The notes under the pieces: model-generated | The model's input: the letters and a program-made list of their open reading frames with translations, nothing else | Database searches by the model: none | Told to the model about the DNA's origin: nothing | Translations under genes and position numbers: made by a program | Assembly (NCBI RefSeq): GCF_001613305.1 | Contig: NZ_BDCC01000020.1 | Location: forward strand, 62,001 to 126,000 | Origin: Nocardia vaccinii NBRC 15922 | GTDB taxonomy: Bacteria > Actinomycetota > Actinomycetes > Mycobacteriales > Mycobacteriaceae | DNA length: 64,000 nucleotides | Direction: 5' to 3' | In this document: piece by piece, positions 33,166-41,893 of the stretch | How the letters are laid out: each line of letters opens with the position of its first letter | Position numbering within the stretch: the stretch's first letter is position 1

Positions 33166-34796
33166 GCCCGAGTAAAGCGGCCGTACAGGCCAACGAGATG
33201 GACGAGCGGTACCGCGCTGCGGCGTTCGTCAAGCGTTCGATCAACAAGGTCTTCCCGACCCACTGGTCGTTCCTGCTCGGTGAGATCGCGCTGTACGCGT
33301 TCATCATCCTGCTGCTGTCGGGTGTCTACCTGACGCTGTTCTTCGATCCGTCGATGACCGAGGTCGTCTACAACGGCGCGTACCAGCCGCTGCGCGGTGT
33401 GTCCATGTCTCGGGCGTTCGAGTCGGCGCTGCAGATCACCTTCGAGGTGCGCGGCGGTCTGTTCGTGCGCCAGGTGCACCACTGGGCCGCGCTGCTGTTC
33501 GCCTGCTCGATCATCATCCACCTGCTGCGCATCTTCTTCACCGGTGCGTTCCGCAAGCCGCGCGAGGCGAACTGGGTCATCGGCTCGCTGTTGCTGATCC
33601 TGGCGATGTTCGAGGGCTTCTTCGGCTACTCGCTGCCGGACGACCTGCTCTCGGGTACCGGTCTGCGGGCCGCGTTCGGCGGTATCACCATGGGTATTCC
33701 GGTGATCGGCACCTGGATGCACTGGCTGATCTTCGGCGGCGACTTCCCGGGCACGATCATCATCCCGCGTCTGTTCATCGCCCACGTGTTGCTCTTCCCG
33801 GGCATCATGCTGGCGTTGATCGCGGCGCACGTGGCACTGGTGTGGTACCAGAAGCACACTCAGTTCCCCGGGCCGGGCCGGACCGAGAAGAACGTCGTCG
33901 GTGCGCGCATCGTGCCGGTGTTCGCCGCGGACCAGGGCGCGTTCTTCATGTTCACCCTGGGCATCGTGTCGATCATGGGTGGCGTCCTGCAGATCAACCC
34001 GATCTGGAACCTGGGTCCGTACAACCCGTCCCAGGTCTCCGCTGGTTCGCAGCCCGACTTCTACATGATGTGGACCGACGGTCTGGCTCGTCTGATGCCG
34101 CCGTGGGAGCTGTATCTGGGCCGGTATACCGTTCCGGCGCCGGTCTGGGTGGCCCTCCTCATGGGTCTGGTGTTCGTGGTGCTGATCGCCTACCCGTGGA
34201 TCGAGAAGCGGCTCACCGGCGACGACGTGCACCACAACCTGCTGCAGCGTCCGCGCGATGTGCCGGTGCGTACCGCGATCGGTGCCATGGCCCTGGCGTT
34301 CTACCTGGTGCTCACCCTCGCGTGCGTCAACGACATCATCGCGCTGAAGTTCGACATCTCGCTGAACGCGACCACGTGGATCTTCCGCATCGGCCTGCTG
34401 ACCGCGCCGCCGATCGCCTACTTCCTGGCGTACCGGATGTGCCTGGGTCTGCAGCGCGCCGACCGCGCGGTGCTCGAGCACGGCATCGAAACCGGTGTGA
34501 TCAAGCGCCTGCCGCACGGTGAGTACATCGAGGTGCACCAGCCGCTGGGTCCGGTCGACGCGCACGGCCACCCGATCCCGCTGGAGTACCAGGGCGCGTC
34601 GGTGCCCAAGAAGATGAACAAGCTGGGTTGGGCCGGTAAGCCCGGCGCCGGTTCGTTCCTGCGGGCCGATCCGGCCGCTCAGGCCGCCGAGCAGACCTCC
34701 TACGACAACGAGCAGCACCACAAGCAGCTCGAGATCCTGGCCGAGTACCAGGATCAGATCGCGGGTGGCGGCGACGAGGGCAAGCACGGCCACTGA
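33162..34796 (+). CDS. qcrB: Cytochrome b subunit of the bcc complex
   Basis: Quinol-oxidising cytochrome b. The 544-residue protein has the four haem-ligand histidines in helices II and IV ([44 protein letters not shown], in parts), the actinobacterial insertion [16 protein letters not shown], the Qo-site region and a long hydrophilic C-terminal tail after about residue 450. It is the target site of compounds such as Q203 in mycobacteria. ATG 33162 overlaps the mini-ORF stop, with GCAGG 2-6 nt upstream. A strong terminator follows the stop. Equivalent of Rv2196. Confidence 0.95.
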   Translation: MSPSKAAVQANEMDERYRAAAFVKRSINKVFPTHWSFLLGEIALYAFIILLLSGVYLTLFFDPSMTEVVYNGAYQPLRGVSMSRAFESALQITFEVRGGLFVRQVHHWAALLFACSIIIHLLRIFFTGAFRKPREANWVIGSLLLILAMFEGFFGYSLPDDLLSGTGLRAAFGGITMGIPVIGTWMHWLIFGGDFPGTIIIPRLFIAHVLLFPGIMLALIAAHVALVWYQKHTQFPGPGRTEKNVVGARIVPVFAADQGAFFMFTLGIVSIMGGVLQINPIWNLGPYNPSQVSAGSQPDFYMMWTDGLARLMPPWELYLGRYTVPAPVWVALLMGLVFVVLIAYPWIEKRLTGDDVHHNLLQRPRDVPVRTAIGAMALAFYLVLTLACVNDIIALKFDISLNATTWIFRIGLLTAPPIAYFLAYRMCLGLQRADRAVLEHGIETGVIKRLPHGEYIEVHQPLGPVDAHGHPIPLEYQGASVPKKMNKLGWAGKPGAGSFLRADPAAQAAEQTSYDNEQHHKQLEILAEYQDQIAGGGDEGKHGH

Positions 34797-34812
34797 GTTC
34801 ACTCGGTAGCGC

Positions 34813-34849
34813 GGCCCCGAACCGGAAACGGTTCGGGGCCTTTGCTTTT
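34813..34849 (+). terminator. Rho-independent terminator of ctaE-qcrCAB
   Basis: GGCCCCGAACCG-GAAA-CGGTTCGGGGCC, a perfect 12-bp stem with a GAAA tetraloop, followed by TTTGCTTTT. The best canonical terminator in the window. Confidence 0.93.
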
Positions 34850-34885
34850 CAGGTGCTTTCCGGGACGGTCACACGTCCGGTCGGG

Positions 34886-35161
34886 TCATTCGCCGATGGA
34901 GAATCCGGCCTCTACCTCGGCTCGCGAATAGGATTTGAACGCGATGTGCGTGGTCGTGCGCAACACGCCCGCGGTCTTGTTGACGTGGCCGGTGACCACC
35001 TCGGCGATCCGCTCGTGATCGCGCACCCGCACCACCGCGATGAGGTCCACATCGCCCGCGCACGAGTACACCTCGGTCACACCTTCCAGATCCGCCAGCG
35101 CCTGCGCCGTTTCGGGGATGCGGGCGGCGTCGGCGTGGATCAATACGATCGCGGTAATCAT
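34886..35161 (-). CDS. Stand-alone Lrp/AsnC ligand-binding (RAM) domain protein
   Basis: A 91-residue protein that is only the RAM effector domain of Lrp/AsnC regulators, with no HTH: MITAIVLIHADAARIPETAQ, AGDVDLIAVVRVRDHERIAE and a final beta strand TTTHIAFKSY. Such proteins bind amino acids and assemble into rings; they may modulate true Lrp proteins. ATG at 35161 sits 6 nt behind TAGACT, so it is probably leaderless. It converges with the qcrCAB operon. Confidence 0.85.
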   Translation of the reverse strand: MITAIVLIHADAARIPETAQALADLEGVTEVYSCAGDVDLIAVVRVRDHERIAEVVTGHVNKTAGVLRTTTHIAFKSYSRAEVEAGFSIGE

Positions 35162-35167
35162 GCAGTG

Positions 35168-35173
35168 AGTCTA
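35168..35173 (-). promoter_or_regulatory. -10 box TAGACT, leaderless RAM-domain gene
   Basis: TAGACT on the minus strand is followed by 6 nt and the ATG at 35161. Confidence 0.5.
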
Positions 35174-35252
35174 GATCGGGTGCTGTGCGCACCTCCGGGA
35201 AGACGTCGCGGACGCTGCCCGGGACATTGCCGATCGTGGTGGTCCTCGCTGA

Positions 35253-37064
35253 TCAGGATTCGGTGCTGGTGAGGTAGTCGCGACCGATCGATTCGGTCCG
35301 GGCAGCGGCCTCGGCGCGCTCCATCCAGGTCAGCCAAGGGCCTGCGCCGGAACGAGGTTCGGCGTAGCCGTGCGAGGTGTGCACGATGCGGGTGCCGGGT
35401 CGTTCGAGCCAGGTGACGATGAGAGCGGTCTCCTCCGGTGGCGCGCCGCGGAGCGGGGGATGGAGCCGGTCTTCGGGAGATTCGGTTCCGGGGAGGGTGG
35501 GAGGTGGTACGCCCGCGGAATCGAGGCGGGCGGGGACGACGGTTTCGGCGGCCGCGACGAGAGCGTCCACGACAGGCATCGGCGGGACGCCGCGGGCGGC
35601 GGTTCCGGCGGCGGCCAGACGGCCGTAGCGGATCACCGCGAAATCCCATCCGCCGGCCTCGGCCCGCCGCGCGGCCACGAGTTCGGCGATGCGGGCCAGG
35701 GCCGCGAGCCGCTGGGTACGGCGCAGGGCGCGCACGACCGTGACGGTGCGGTCGCGGACTCGGGCGGCGACCTCGAAATGTTCAGCGGTGCAGGAGGTTT
35801 CGATATGTTCACGCATGGCGTGCAGGGGCAGGTCGGAGCGCCCCGCGAACAGGTCCCGCACCGCGCGGGCCGCCGGTGCGTATTCGCTTGCGGTGGTGAG
35901 GGTTCCGGATCTGCCCGCCGGACAGCCGCCGACCGTCGCCGGCGGGCACTGCGCGCCGTGCCGGCCGTTGCGCGGGATGCGGCCGGTGCAGGTGCGCAGG
36001 CCGCAGTACTCGGCGACGGTGGCCGCGAGCTCGCCGGCTGCGGCGCGGGACCCGAACGGCCCCAGGGCATCCCGAGTCGGAGTGCGGGTGATGGCGAAAC
36101 GCGGGAAGGGTTCGTCGGTCAGGGTGATCCACCAGGCGCGCTGCGGGAATTTCGAGCGCCGGTTGTAGGGCGGGGTGTGCGCGACGAGCAGCCGCAATTC
36201 GCGCACACCCGCCTCGAGGCCGTGCGCGCACGGGACGTGCTCGACACGGGTGGCGAGGGCGACCATCTCCCGCATGCGCGGGCGGGTCTCCGATCCGGTG
36301 AAGTAGCTGCGGACGCGGCGACGCAGATTCACCGCCGTACCCACGTAGAGAACTTCGTCCGAGGGGCCGCGGAACAGATAGACCCCGGGCACGCTCGGCA
36401 GATCGGCGGCGAGGAAGCGTTTGGAGCGGTGCCGGCGGGTCGCCGCGGGTAGATAGTCGGCCAGTTCGGTCAGGCTGTGCACGCCCAGATTGCCGACCCG
36501 GCCGATGAGCGCGTGCAGGACGTCTACGGTGGCGCGGGCGTCATCGAGGGCCCGGTGGGTGGGGCGGGTCTGCGCGCCGAGCAGTTCGGCCAGTGCGGAC
36601 AGGCGCACGGTGGGCGCCTCGTCGCGGGCCAGGATCCGCCGGGCCAACTGCACCGTGCACAAGACCTGGAAGGCGGGCCAGGCGGTCGCGCACCGGGCCG
36701 CGGCGGCCTTCAGGAAGCCGATGTCGAAACGGGCGTTGTGCGCGACGAGGACCGCTCCTGCCGCGAATTCCAGAAATCCGGGCAGTACCGCCTCGATCCG
36801 CGGCGCGGTGCGGACCATCGCGGTGGTGATCCCGGTGATCTGCACGACCTGCGGTGGAATCGCGCGGCCCGGATCGACGAGGGTGGCGAATTCGCCCAGC
36901 ACCTCACCACCGCGCACCTTGACCGCGCCGATCTCGGTGATGGCATCGCCGTCCGGGCTGGTTCCGGTGGTTTCCAGGTCCACGACGACGAAGGTCGTGT
37001 CGTACAGCGGGGTGTCCAGATCGTCGAAGGCCAGCTGGGCCGGGCGCGGGGCGGAAGCGGACAC
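35253..37064 (-). CDS. DEDDh 3'-5' exonuclease fused to GIY-YIG (UvrC/Cho-like) nuclease
   Basis: A 603-residue two-nuclease protein, equivalent to M. tuberculosis Rv2191. Residues about 24-190 form a DnaQ-like exonuclease with FVVVDLETTGTSPDGDAITE (D and E of Exo I), AHNARFDIGFL (Exo II) and HRALDDARATVDVL (Exo III, DEDDh). Residues about 225-305 are a GIY-YIG domain (LPSVPGVYLFRGPSDEVLYVG, then RVRSYF). The rest is UvrC-like helical sequence including a UVR-type region (MREHIETSCTAEHFEVAARVRDRT). It likely acts in DNA repair. GTG 37064 lies 6 nt behind TACGCT. Confidence 0.88.
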   Translation of the reverse strand: MSASAPRPAQLAFDDLDTPLYDTTFVVVDLETTGTSPDGDAITEIGAVKVRGGEVLGEFATLVDPGRAIPPQVVQITGITTAMVRTAPRIEAVLPGFLEFAAGAVLVAHNARFDIGFLKAAAARCATAWPAFQVLCTVQLARRILARDEAPTVRLSALAELLGAQTRPTHRALDDARATVDVLHALIGRVGNLGVHSLTELADYLPAATRRHRSKRFLAADLPSVPGVYLFRGPSDEVLYVGTAVNLRRRVRSYFTGSETRPRMREMVALATRVEHVPCAHGLEAGVRELRLLVAHTPPYNRRSKFPQRAWWITLTDEPFPRFAITRTPTRDALGPFGSRAAAGELAATVAEYCGLRTCTGRIPRNGRHGAQCPPATVGGCPAGRSGTLTTASEYAPAARAVRDLFAGRSDLPLHAMREHIETSCTAEHFEVAARVRDRTVTVVRALRRTQRLAALARIAELVAARRAEAGGWDFAVIRYGRLAAAGTAARGVPPMPVVDALVAAAETVVPARLDSAGVPPPTLPGTESPEDRLHPPLRGAPPEETALIVTWLERPGTRIVHTSHGYAEPRSGAGPWLTWMERAEAAARTESIGRDYLTSTES

Positions 37065-37070
37065 GGCGGC

Positions 37071-37076
37071 AGCGTA
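37071..37076 (-). promoter_or_regulatory. -10 box TACGCT, leaderless exonuclease gene
   Basis: TACGCT on the minus strand, then 6 nt, then GTG at 37064. Confidence 0.5.
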
Positions 37077-37611
37077 TCCGCGGGGTACGACAGAAATCGC
37101 GAATGCCGGTGCGGCTCGAGATCCGGCCGTAATACCCGACGCGCGGGGTCCGGTTGCGGACCAAACACCTAAAAGTGGTAAGCGTCACATTGATTCGGTT
37201 TCGGCATCACTCGCGCCGCTTTTCGGGATTTTGCGGTTTACGCGATCATGGACACTCGAGAGCCGCGCGGCAACCATTCAGCAAGCAGACCGTACGGTCG
37301 CGTCACTGTTGTCGCGCCATTTGCCACGTGCTGATTTCCCGATCGGGCCGATTCGAAACCGATATTCCGCCTTCGACTGCCGCGGGCGCGTCGGCTCGAG
37401 GGAAAGCCCAGTTCGCGGCTGGTTGTTATGGTTTCGTGATTGGTGTGATTCATATCGCAGAAAGTGATGCTCGCAAAAGTTGTCGACTTCTGCTGCGCAT
37501 GTTCGCGGCTTTACAACGCACCGTTATGTGTTCGTAATCTTGCCGGGACCTCGCGGAGTTCGACGTGCCACCGGGTGCGGCGTCGCGGGGCAGATGAGGA
37601 GTCACCGCATC
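37077..37611. other. Long less GC-rich 5' region of the first NlpC/P60 gene
   Basis: About 530 bp without a convincing gene. It is visibly richer in A/T than the coding sequence around it, with runs such as GGTTGTTATGGTTTCGTGATT near 37422, and probably holds a long 5' leader and regulatory sites for the cell-wall hydrolase. I could not match it to the ydaO (c-di-AMP) riboswitch often found before such genes. GAGGAG at about 37597 is the ribosome site. Confidence 0.4.
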
Positions 37612-38196
37612 ATGGCGATCAAGCGACACGCCCACCGGGCCGTTGCGGCCGGAGCCGTCGGCGCTGCCACCCTCAGCGCACTGCTGTTGTCCACCGCGCC
37701 CGCCACGGCCGCACCGGTCACCGTTCCGGGGATCGGCAACGTCGAGGTGCCCGATCAGGTCCTCGGCGCGATTCCGAAAAACGCCATTCCGCCGAACGTG
37801 ATTCCGCCGGGTGTGGTCATCCCCGGCATCTCCGCGACGCCCGCCCCGGCCGAATCGGTGGGTCAGCGCGCGGCGAACGCCGCCCTCTCCCGCGTCGGCG
37901 ACCCCTACGTCTACGGCGCCGCCGGTCCGAACGCCTTCGACTGCTCGGGCCTGGTGAAGTGGTCCTACGCGCAGGCCGGCCGCGACCTTCCCCGCACCAG
38001 TTACGCCCAGCTCTCCGCGGGCGCCCCTGTCGCCCTGAACGACCTACAGCCCGGCGATGTGGTGTCGTACTACGGCGGCAGTCACTCGGGCATCTACGTG
38101 GGCAACGGCAACATCGTGCACGCCTCCACCTACGGTCAGCCCGTCAAGGTCGCGCCCTTGCACGCGATGCCCATCGCCGGTGCCCGGCGCTACTGA
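37612..38196 (+). CDS. Secreted NlpC/P60 peptidoglycan endopeptidase, small
   Basis: A 194-residue exported hydrolase that should cut D-Glu-mDAP bonds in peptidoglycan stems. Signal peptide about 1-33 (HRAVAAGAVGAATLSALLLS, cleavage at ATA-A). A short Pro-rich linker (AIPPNVIPPGVVIPG) leads to the NlpC/P60 domain with catalytic Cys in NAFDCSGLVKWSY, His in SHSGIYVGNG and a third polar residue in IVHAS. Start ATG 37612 was chosen because the signal peptide begins there; ATG 37594 would add six residues. A paralogous domain is in the next gene, 118 bp downstream. Confidence 0.88.
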   Translation: MAIKRHAHRAVAAGAVGAATLSALLLSTAPATAAPVTVPGIGNVEVPDQVLGAIPKNAIPPNVIPPGVVIPGISATPAPAESVGQRAANAALSRVGDPYVYGAAGPNAFDCSGLVKWSYAQAGRDLPRTSYAQLSAGAPVALNDLQPGDVVSYYGGSHSGIYVGNGNIVHASTYGQPVKVAPLHAMPIAGARRY

Positions 38197-38314
38197 CCAC
38201 CGGAAAGACTGTGATCGTTTTGTGCTGTGCTGGACATCGTGGGACGCTGTTCCGTAACCTGATCGAGACCTTCGTGATGATTAGTCCGGAACACGGAATG
38301 GGGCCCTGCAGGCA

Positions 38315-39394
38315 GTGACCGCGCACGATCGGAACAGACGAACCAGACGCCTGGTGGGCGGGTCATTGGCGGTGGGCGCGTTGATGTTCGGTGCGGGTAC
38401 CGGTGGCGGTGCCTTCGCGGAACCGGTCACGCCGCCGACCAGCGCCAGCGATGCGGTACAGAAGCTGATCGATCTGTCCCATCAATCCGAGCAGCTCAAT
38501 CAGCAGGCGCTGGGCGCGCAGCAGGACCTCGACGCGAAACTCGGTGTCGAACGAACGGCAGACGGCGAACTCACCCGGGCCAACCAGGTGGTCGACGCCG
38601 CCCAGGCCGAGGTGCGCAAATATCAACCGGCCGTTGACCGTACGGCGATGGCCGCCTATATGGGCGCGCGCACCAACCGGATGTTCTCGGTGCTGGCCAG
38701 TGATTCGCCGCAGCAACTGCTGGATCAGATGTCCACGCTGGATGTGCTGCAGGCCCAGACCAGTGAGCAACTCGCCCAGTTCACGAAGGCGACCGCCGCG
38801 GCCACCGCGGCACAGTCCACCGCACACAAGGCTTCCGACGCCGCCCACACGGCCGCGCAGAAGGCCGACGCGGTTCGGGTGGATCTGGAGAAGAAGCGCG
38901 CGGATCTGCAAGGCGCGATCGCCCAGGTGATTCAGGCCTGGGGCGCGCTGTCGGCGGGGGACAAGAGCTCGCTGGCCGGATCGCTGTTTCCGCCGGGCTT
39001 CGATCGCGACGCGCTGCTGCGCGGATTGGTACCCGGCAGCGGCACGAGTGCGCTGGCCGCCGGGATGACCCGGGTCGGCGATCCGTACGTCTGGGGTGCG
39101 ACCGGTCCGGATCAGTTCGACTGCTCGGGCTTGGTGCAGTGGGCTTTCCATCATGTCGGTATCAATCTGCCGCGGACCAGTCAGCAGCAGGCCACCGTCG
39201 GCACCCCGGTGCCGCGGGATCAGCTGCAACCCGGTGACGTGGTGTTCTTCTACTCCGATGCCTCCCATGTGGGGATCTACGCGGGCAACGGACTCCTCTT
39301 GCATGCTTCGACATTCGGCGTCCCGGTGAAGGTGGCGCCGATGGGGTCGTTCCCCTTCTACGGGGCGCGGCGGTACTGGATCGGGATGCCCTAA
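38315..39394 (+). CDS. ripC: RipC-like NlpC/P60 peptidoglycan hydrolase with coiled coil
   Basis: A 359-residue secreted hydrolase, equivalent to M. tuberculosis Rv2190c (RipC), which is activated by FtsEX at division. After a signal peptide (about 10-36, VGGSLAVGALMFGAGTGGGA) comes a long helical coiled coil (about 42-215; ASDAVQKLIDLSHQSEQLNQ, AQQDLDAKL, AVRVDLEKKRADL) that in the family contacts FtsX, then the NlpC/P60 domain with FDCSGLVQWAF (Cys) and ASHVGIYAGNG (His). GTG at 38315 is the start. An operon with the metallopeptidase after it is likely (30-bp gap). Confidence 0.87.
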   Translation: MTAHDRNRRTRRLVGGSLAVGALMFGAGTGGGAFAEPVTPPTSASDAVQKLIDLSHQSEQLNQQALGAQQDLDAKLGVERTADGELTRANQVVDAAQAEVRKYQPAVDRTAMAAYMGARTNRMFSVLASDSPQQLLDQMSTLDVLQAQTSEQLAQFTKATAAATAAQSTAHKASDAAHTAAQKADAVRVDLEKKRADLQGAIAQVIQAWGALSAGDKSSLAGSLFPPGFDRDALLRGLVPGSGTSALAAGMTRVGDPYVWGATGPDQFDCSGLVQWAFHHVGINLPRTSQQQATVGTPVPRDQLQPGDVVFFYSDASHVGIYAGNGLLLHASTFGVPVKVAPMGSFPFYGARRYWIGMP

Positions 39395-39424
39395 TCACAA
39401 CGAGGTGAGCGCGAGCGTGCTGAT

Positions 39425-40432
39425 ATGACTGCGTGGACTCGGGTTCGTAACTGGTTGGCGGCCAAGCGGCGGTTCGAGTTCGTCGCGACGATGGCGATGG
39501 TGATCGCGTTGACCGCGGTCGGCGGTGCGCTGGTGTTGCTACCGAAATCGGTGCTGTACGTTCGCCCGGTGCCCGCGACCGCGGATGCGGCCGTACCCTC
39601 GGCTCCGGCCGATCCGCAGCTACCGGAGCTGCGCCGGACGATGGAGTCGTACGCACCCGTGGTCACCCGGCAGGTCTGCACGGCGGACGGTCGGCTGTCG
39701 GTGGTGCTCGGCCATCCCTATCAACGCCACGATGTGGACGCCCTGGCCGGCGACGTCGGCGCGGCGGTCGCGGCGGTGACCCAGTTGTGGGGCACCGACT
39801 GGGCTCGGCACGCGGTGATCGCGGTGGCCTCCGATTCCGCCGAATTCGCGGCGTTGACACATGACACCGGCGAGGTCTCCGATCAGGTCGCGGCGGCCTC
39901 GGTATCGGATCCGTTCGTCCCGCCCGCGCGCCCGACCGGGCAGCGCATCGTGTTCAGCGCCGCCGCGGGCCGCCGTCTGGGCCCCGACGGTATGCGCGAA
40001 ACATTGCGGCACGAACTCACCCATATCGCTGCCCGCGCGGTCACCGTGGACGGCTCCCCGCAGTGGGTGCTGGAGGGTTTCGCCGAGTACTCCGCGCATC
40101 GCGATACCGGCCGCACGTTCGCCCAGCTCGCCCCGACCCTGACCGCGAGGGCACGAGCCGGCGCACTGCCCACGGACCTGCCCACCGACGCGGCGTTCGC
40201 CCCGGGCCAGGGCAACGAAGCCGACCTGGCCTACGAACAGGGCTGGTCGGCGAACGCCTACGTCGCCGAGCGGTTCGGCGAGTCGAAGCTGGTCGACCTC
40301 TACCGCCACCTGGCCACCGGACCACGAGATTCACCCGCCCTGGACAACGTCCTGCACAGCACCCTGGGCCTCGGCCGCACCGACTTCATCGCCCGCTGGC
40401 GGGACTGGATCAAAGACCGCGCAACCGCCTGA
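39425..40432 (+). CDS. Membrane-anchored gluzincin metallopeptidase
   Basis: A 335-residue protein with one N-terminal membrane helix (about 19-39, FVATMAMVIALTAVGGALVL) and an extracytoplasmic peptidase domain. HELTHIAARA at 196-205 gives the HExxH zinc motif, and GFAEYSAH about 20 residues later provides the third ligand glutamate, as in peptidase MA-like gluzincins. The C-terminus has the typical GLGRTDFIARWRDWI end. It occupies the position of M. tuberculosis Rv2189c, but whether it is the same family I cannot say. Start ATG 39425; GAGGTGAGCG is upstream. Possibly cleaves cell-wall proteins such as RipC; this is only suggested by proximity. Confidence 0.78.
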   Translation: MTAWTRVRNWLAAKRRFEFVATMAMVIALTAVGGALVLLPKSVLYVRPVPATADAAVPSAPADPQLPELRRTMESYAPVVTRQVCTADGRLSVVLGHPYQRHDVDALAGDVGAAVAAVTQLWGTDWARHAVIAVASDSAEFAALTHDTGEVSDQVAAASVSDPFVPPARPTGQRIVFSAAAGRRLGPDGMRETLRHELTHIAARAVTVDGSPQWVLEGFAEYSAHRDTGRTFAQLAPTLTARARAGALPTDLPTDAAFAPGQGNEADLAYEQGWSANAYVAERFGESKLVDLYRHLATGPRDSPALDNVLHSTLGLGRTDFIARWRDWIKDRATA

Positions 40433-40498
40433 GCCGAACCGCTCGACAACCGGATTTCGCTGGGCCCGTGCGGTATTCGAAATCACCGGCGGATCGGA

Positions 40499-40615
40499 TC
40501 AGGACTCGGCACGAATCCCCTTCGCGCCCCACAGTTCGGCGATCCGCCCGTCGGTGACGCGAAAGATCTCCAGCATCGTGGCCGGATTCGGCCGCGGCGA
40601 AAGATCGACGCCGGG
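40499..40615 (-). pseudogene. C-terminal remnant of a SnoaL/NTF2-like protein
   Basis: On the minus strand 38 codons to the TGA at 40499 read GVDLSPRPNPATMLEIFRVT, then DGRIAELWGAKG and IRAES. The FRVxDGRIxELW segment is the usual last strand of SnoaL-like/NTF2 fold proteins. In-frame TGA at 40616-40618 cuts off anything upstream and the rest of the domain is absent. A degraded fragment in the 287-bp gap before pimB'. Confidence 0.55.
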
Positions 40616-40707
40616 TGATCAGATGTCCATCACAGCGGGGATGTGGATGCCGTGCAAGCTATTTCGGGGGAGCCGAGCCCGGACCGCGTGCCGGGCGCAC
40701 ACGTCAA

Positions 40708-40713
40708 TAGACT
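40708..40713 (+). promoter_or_regulatory. -10 box TAGACT, leaderless pimB'
   Basis: TAGACT, 6 nt, ATG at 40720. Confidence 0.55.
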
Positions 40714-40719
40714 GCCCAC

Positions 40720-41883
40720 ATGGCGCGCACCCTGCTGGTAACCAACGATTTCCCACCGAGACCGGGCGGTATCCAGTCCTATGTGCATGCGCTGGCCATG
40801 CAACTGCCGCCGGACGAGCTGGTGGTGTACGCGCCGCGGTGGCGCGGGGATTCGCATCTGCGATTCGACGCCGAACAGCCGTTCCAGGTCGTGCGTCACC
40901 CCACGACGCTGATGGTGCCCACACCGCTGGTGCTGCGGCGTGCGGCCAAACTGCTGCGCGACGAGCGGTGCGATTCGGTCTGGTTCGGTGCGGCCGCGCC
41001 GCTGGCGGCGATGTCGCCGCTGCTGCGCCGCGCCGGGGCCGAGCGCATCGTGGCCAGCACCCACGGGCACGAGGTGGGCTGGTCGATGCTGCCGGTCGCG
41101 CGGCAGGCGCTGCGGGCGATCGGCGACACCACCGACGCGATCACCTACGTCAGCAAATACACGCGGCGGCGTTTCGCCGCCGCCTTCGGCGCCCGGTCGG
41201 CGCTCGAGTATCTGCCGCCGGGGGTGGACAGCGAGGTCTTCCGTCCGGATCCGGCAGCGCGCGGGGAACTTCGGGCCCGCTACGGGCTCGGCGAGCGGCC
41301 GACGATCCTGTGCCTGTCCCGTCTCGTCCCGCGCAAGGGACAGGACATGTTGATCATGGCGATGCGCGAGATCAAGGATCGGGTGGACGGCGCGGTGCTG
41401 GTGATCGCCGGCGGCGGCCCGTACGAGGAGAAGTTGCGCGGGCTCGTGCAGGCGATGGAACTGTCCGATCAGGTCGTGTTCACCGGCCGGGTGCCCGCGG
41501 CCGAACTGGCCGCCCACCACACGATTGCCGACGTCTTCGCCATGCCGTGCCGCACCCGCGGCGCGGGACTGGACGTCGAGGGGCTGGGCATCGTCTACCT
41601 GGAGGCCTCGGCGACCGGTGTTCCGGTGGTGGCCGGGAATTCCGGCGGAGCACCGGAAACCGTGCGGGAGGGGCGGACCGGACGGGTCGTGGACGGACGT
41701 TCGACGGCGCAGATCACCGAGGCGATCGTGGAGATCCTGTCCGATCGCGACGCGGCGGCCGGTATGGGCGCGGCCGGACGGGAGTGGGTGAGCACCCAGT
41801 GGCGCTGGGATGCGCTCGGAGCCCGGCTGCGCGTGCTGTTGGACGGCAACGTGCGATCGAGCGGCGCGGATCGGTTGGGTTAG
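40720..41883 (+). CDS. pimB': GDP-mannose-dependent phosphatidyl-myo-inositol mannoside alpha-1,6-mannosyltransferase
   Basis: GT4-family mannosyltransferase adding the second mannose to phosphatidylinositol monomannoside (Ac1PIM1 to Ac1PIM2) on the cytoplasmic membrane face; equivalent to Rv2188c. The 387-residue protein starts MARTLLVTNDFPPRPGGIQS with the N-terminal GT-B glycine loop, has THGHEVGWSMLP, the nucleotide site LSRLVPRKGQDMLI and the E-x7-E-type segment EGLGIVYLEASATGVPVVAG. PIMs are the base of lipomannan and lipoarabinomannan. Unlike M. tuberculosis, no fadD15 homologue follows; an SRPBCC gene does. Confidence 0.92.
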   Translation: MARTLLVTNDFPPRPGGIQSYVHALAMQLPPDELVVYAPRWRGDSHLRFDAEQPFQVVRHPTTLMVPTPLVLRRAAKLLRDERCDSVWFGAAAPLAAMSPLLRRAGAERIVASTHGHEVGWSMLPVARQALRAIGDTTDAITYVSKYTRRRFAAAFGARSALEYLPPGVDSEVFRPDPAARGELRARYGLGERPTILCLSRLVPRKGQDMLIMAMREIKDRVDGAVLVIAGGGPYEEKLRGLVQAMELSDQVVFTGRVPAAELAAHHTIADVFAMPCRTRGAGLDVEGLGIVYLEASATGVPVVAGNSGGAPETVREGRTGRVVDGRSTAQITEAIVEILSDRDAAAGMGAAGREWVSTQWRWDALGARLRVLLDGNVRSSGADRLG

Positions 41884-41886
41884 GCT
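41881..41886 (+). promoter_or_regulatory. -10 box TAGGCT, leaderless SRPBCC gene
   Basis: TAGGCT begins on the pimB' stop codon, 7 nt before the ATG at 41894. Confidence 0.45.
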
Positions 41887-41893
41887 CAGGCGC

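Noticed and set aside
37171-37611. ydaO (c-di-AMP) riboswitch before the NlpC/P60 gene
   Set aside because: Expected for this gene class, but I could not align the conserved core by eye; a covariance search would be decisive.
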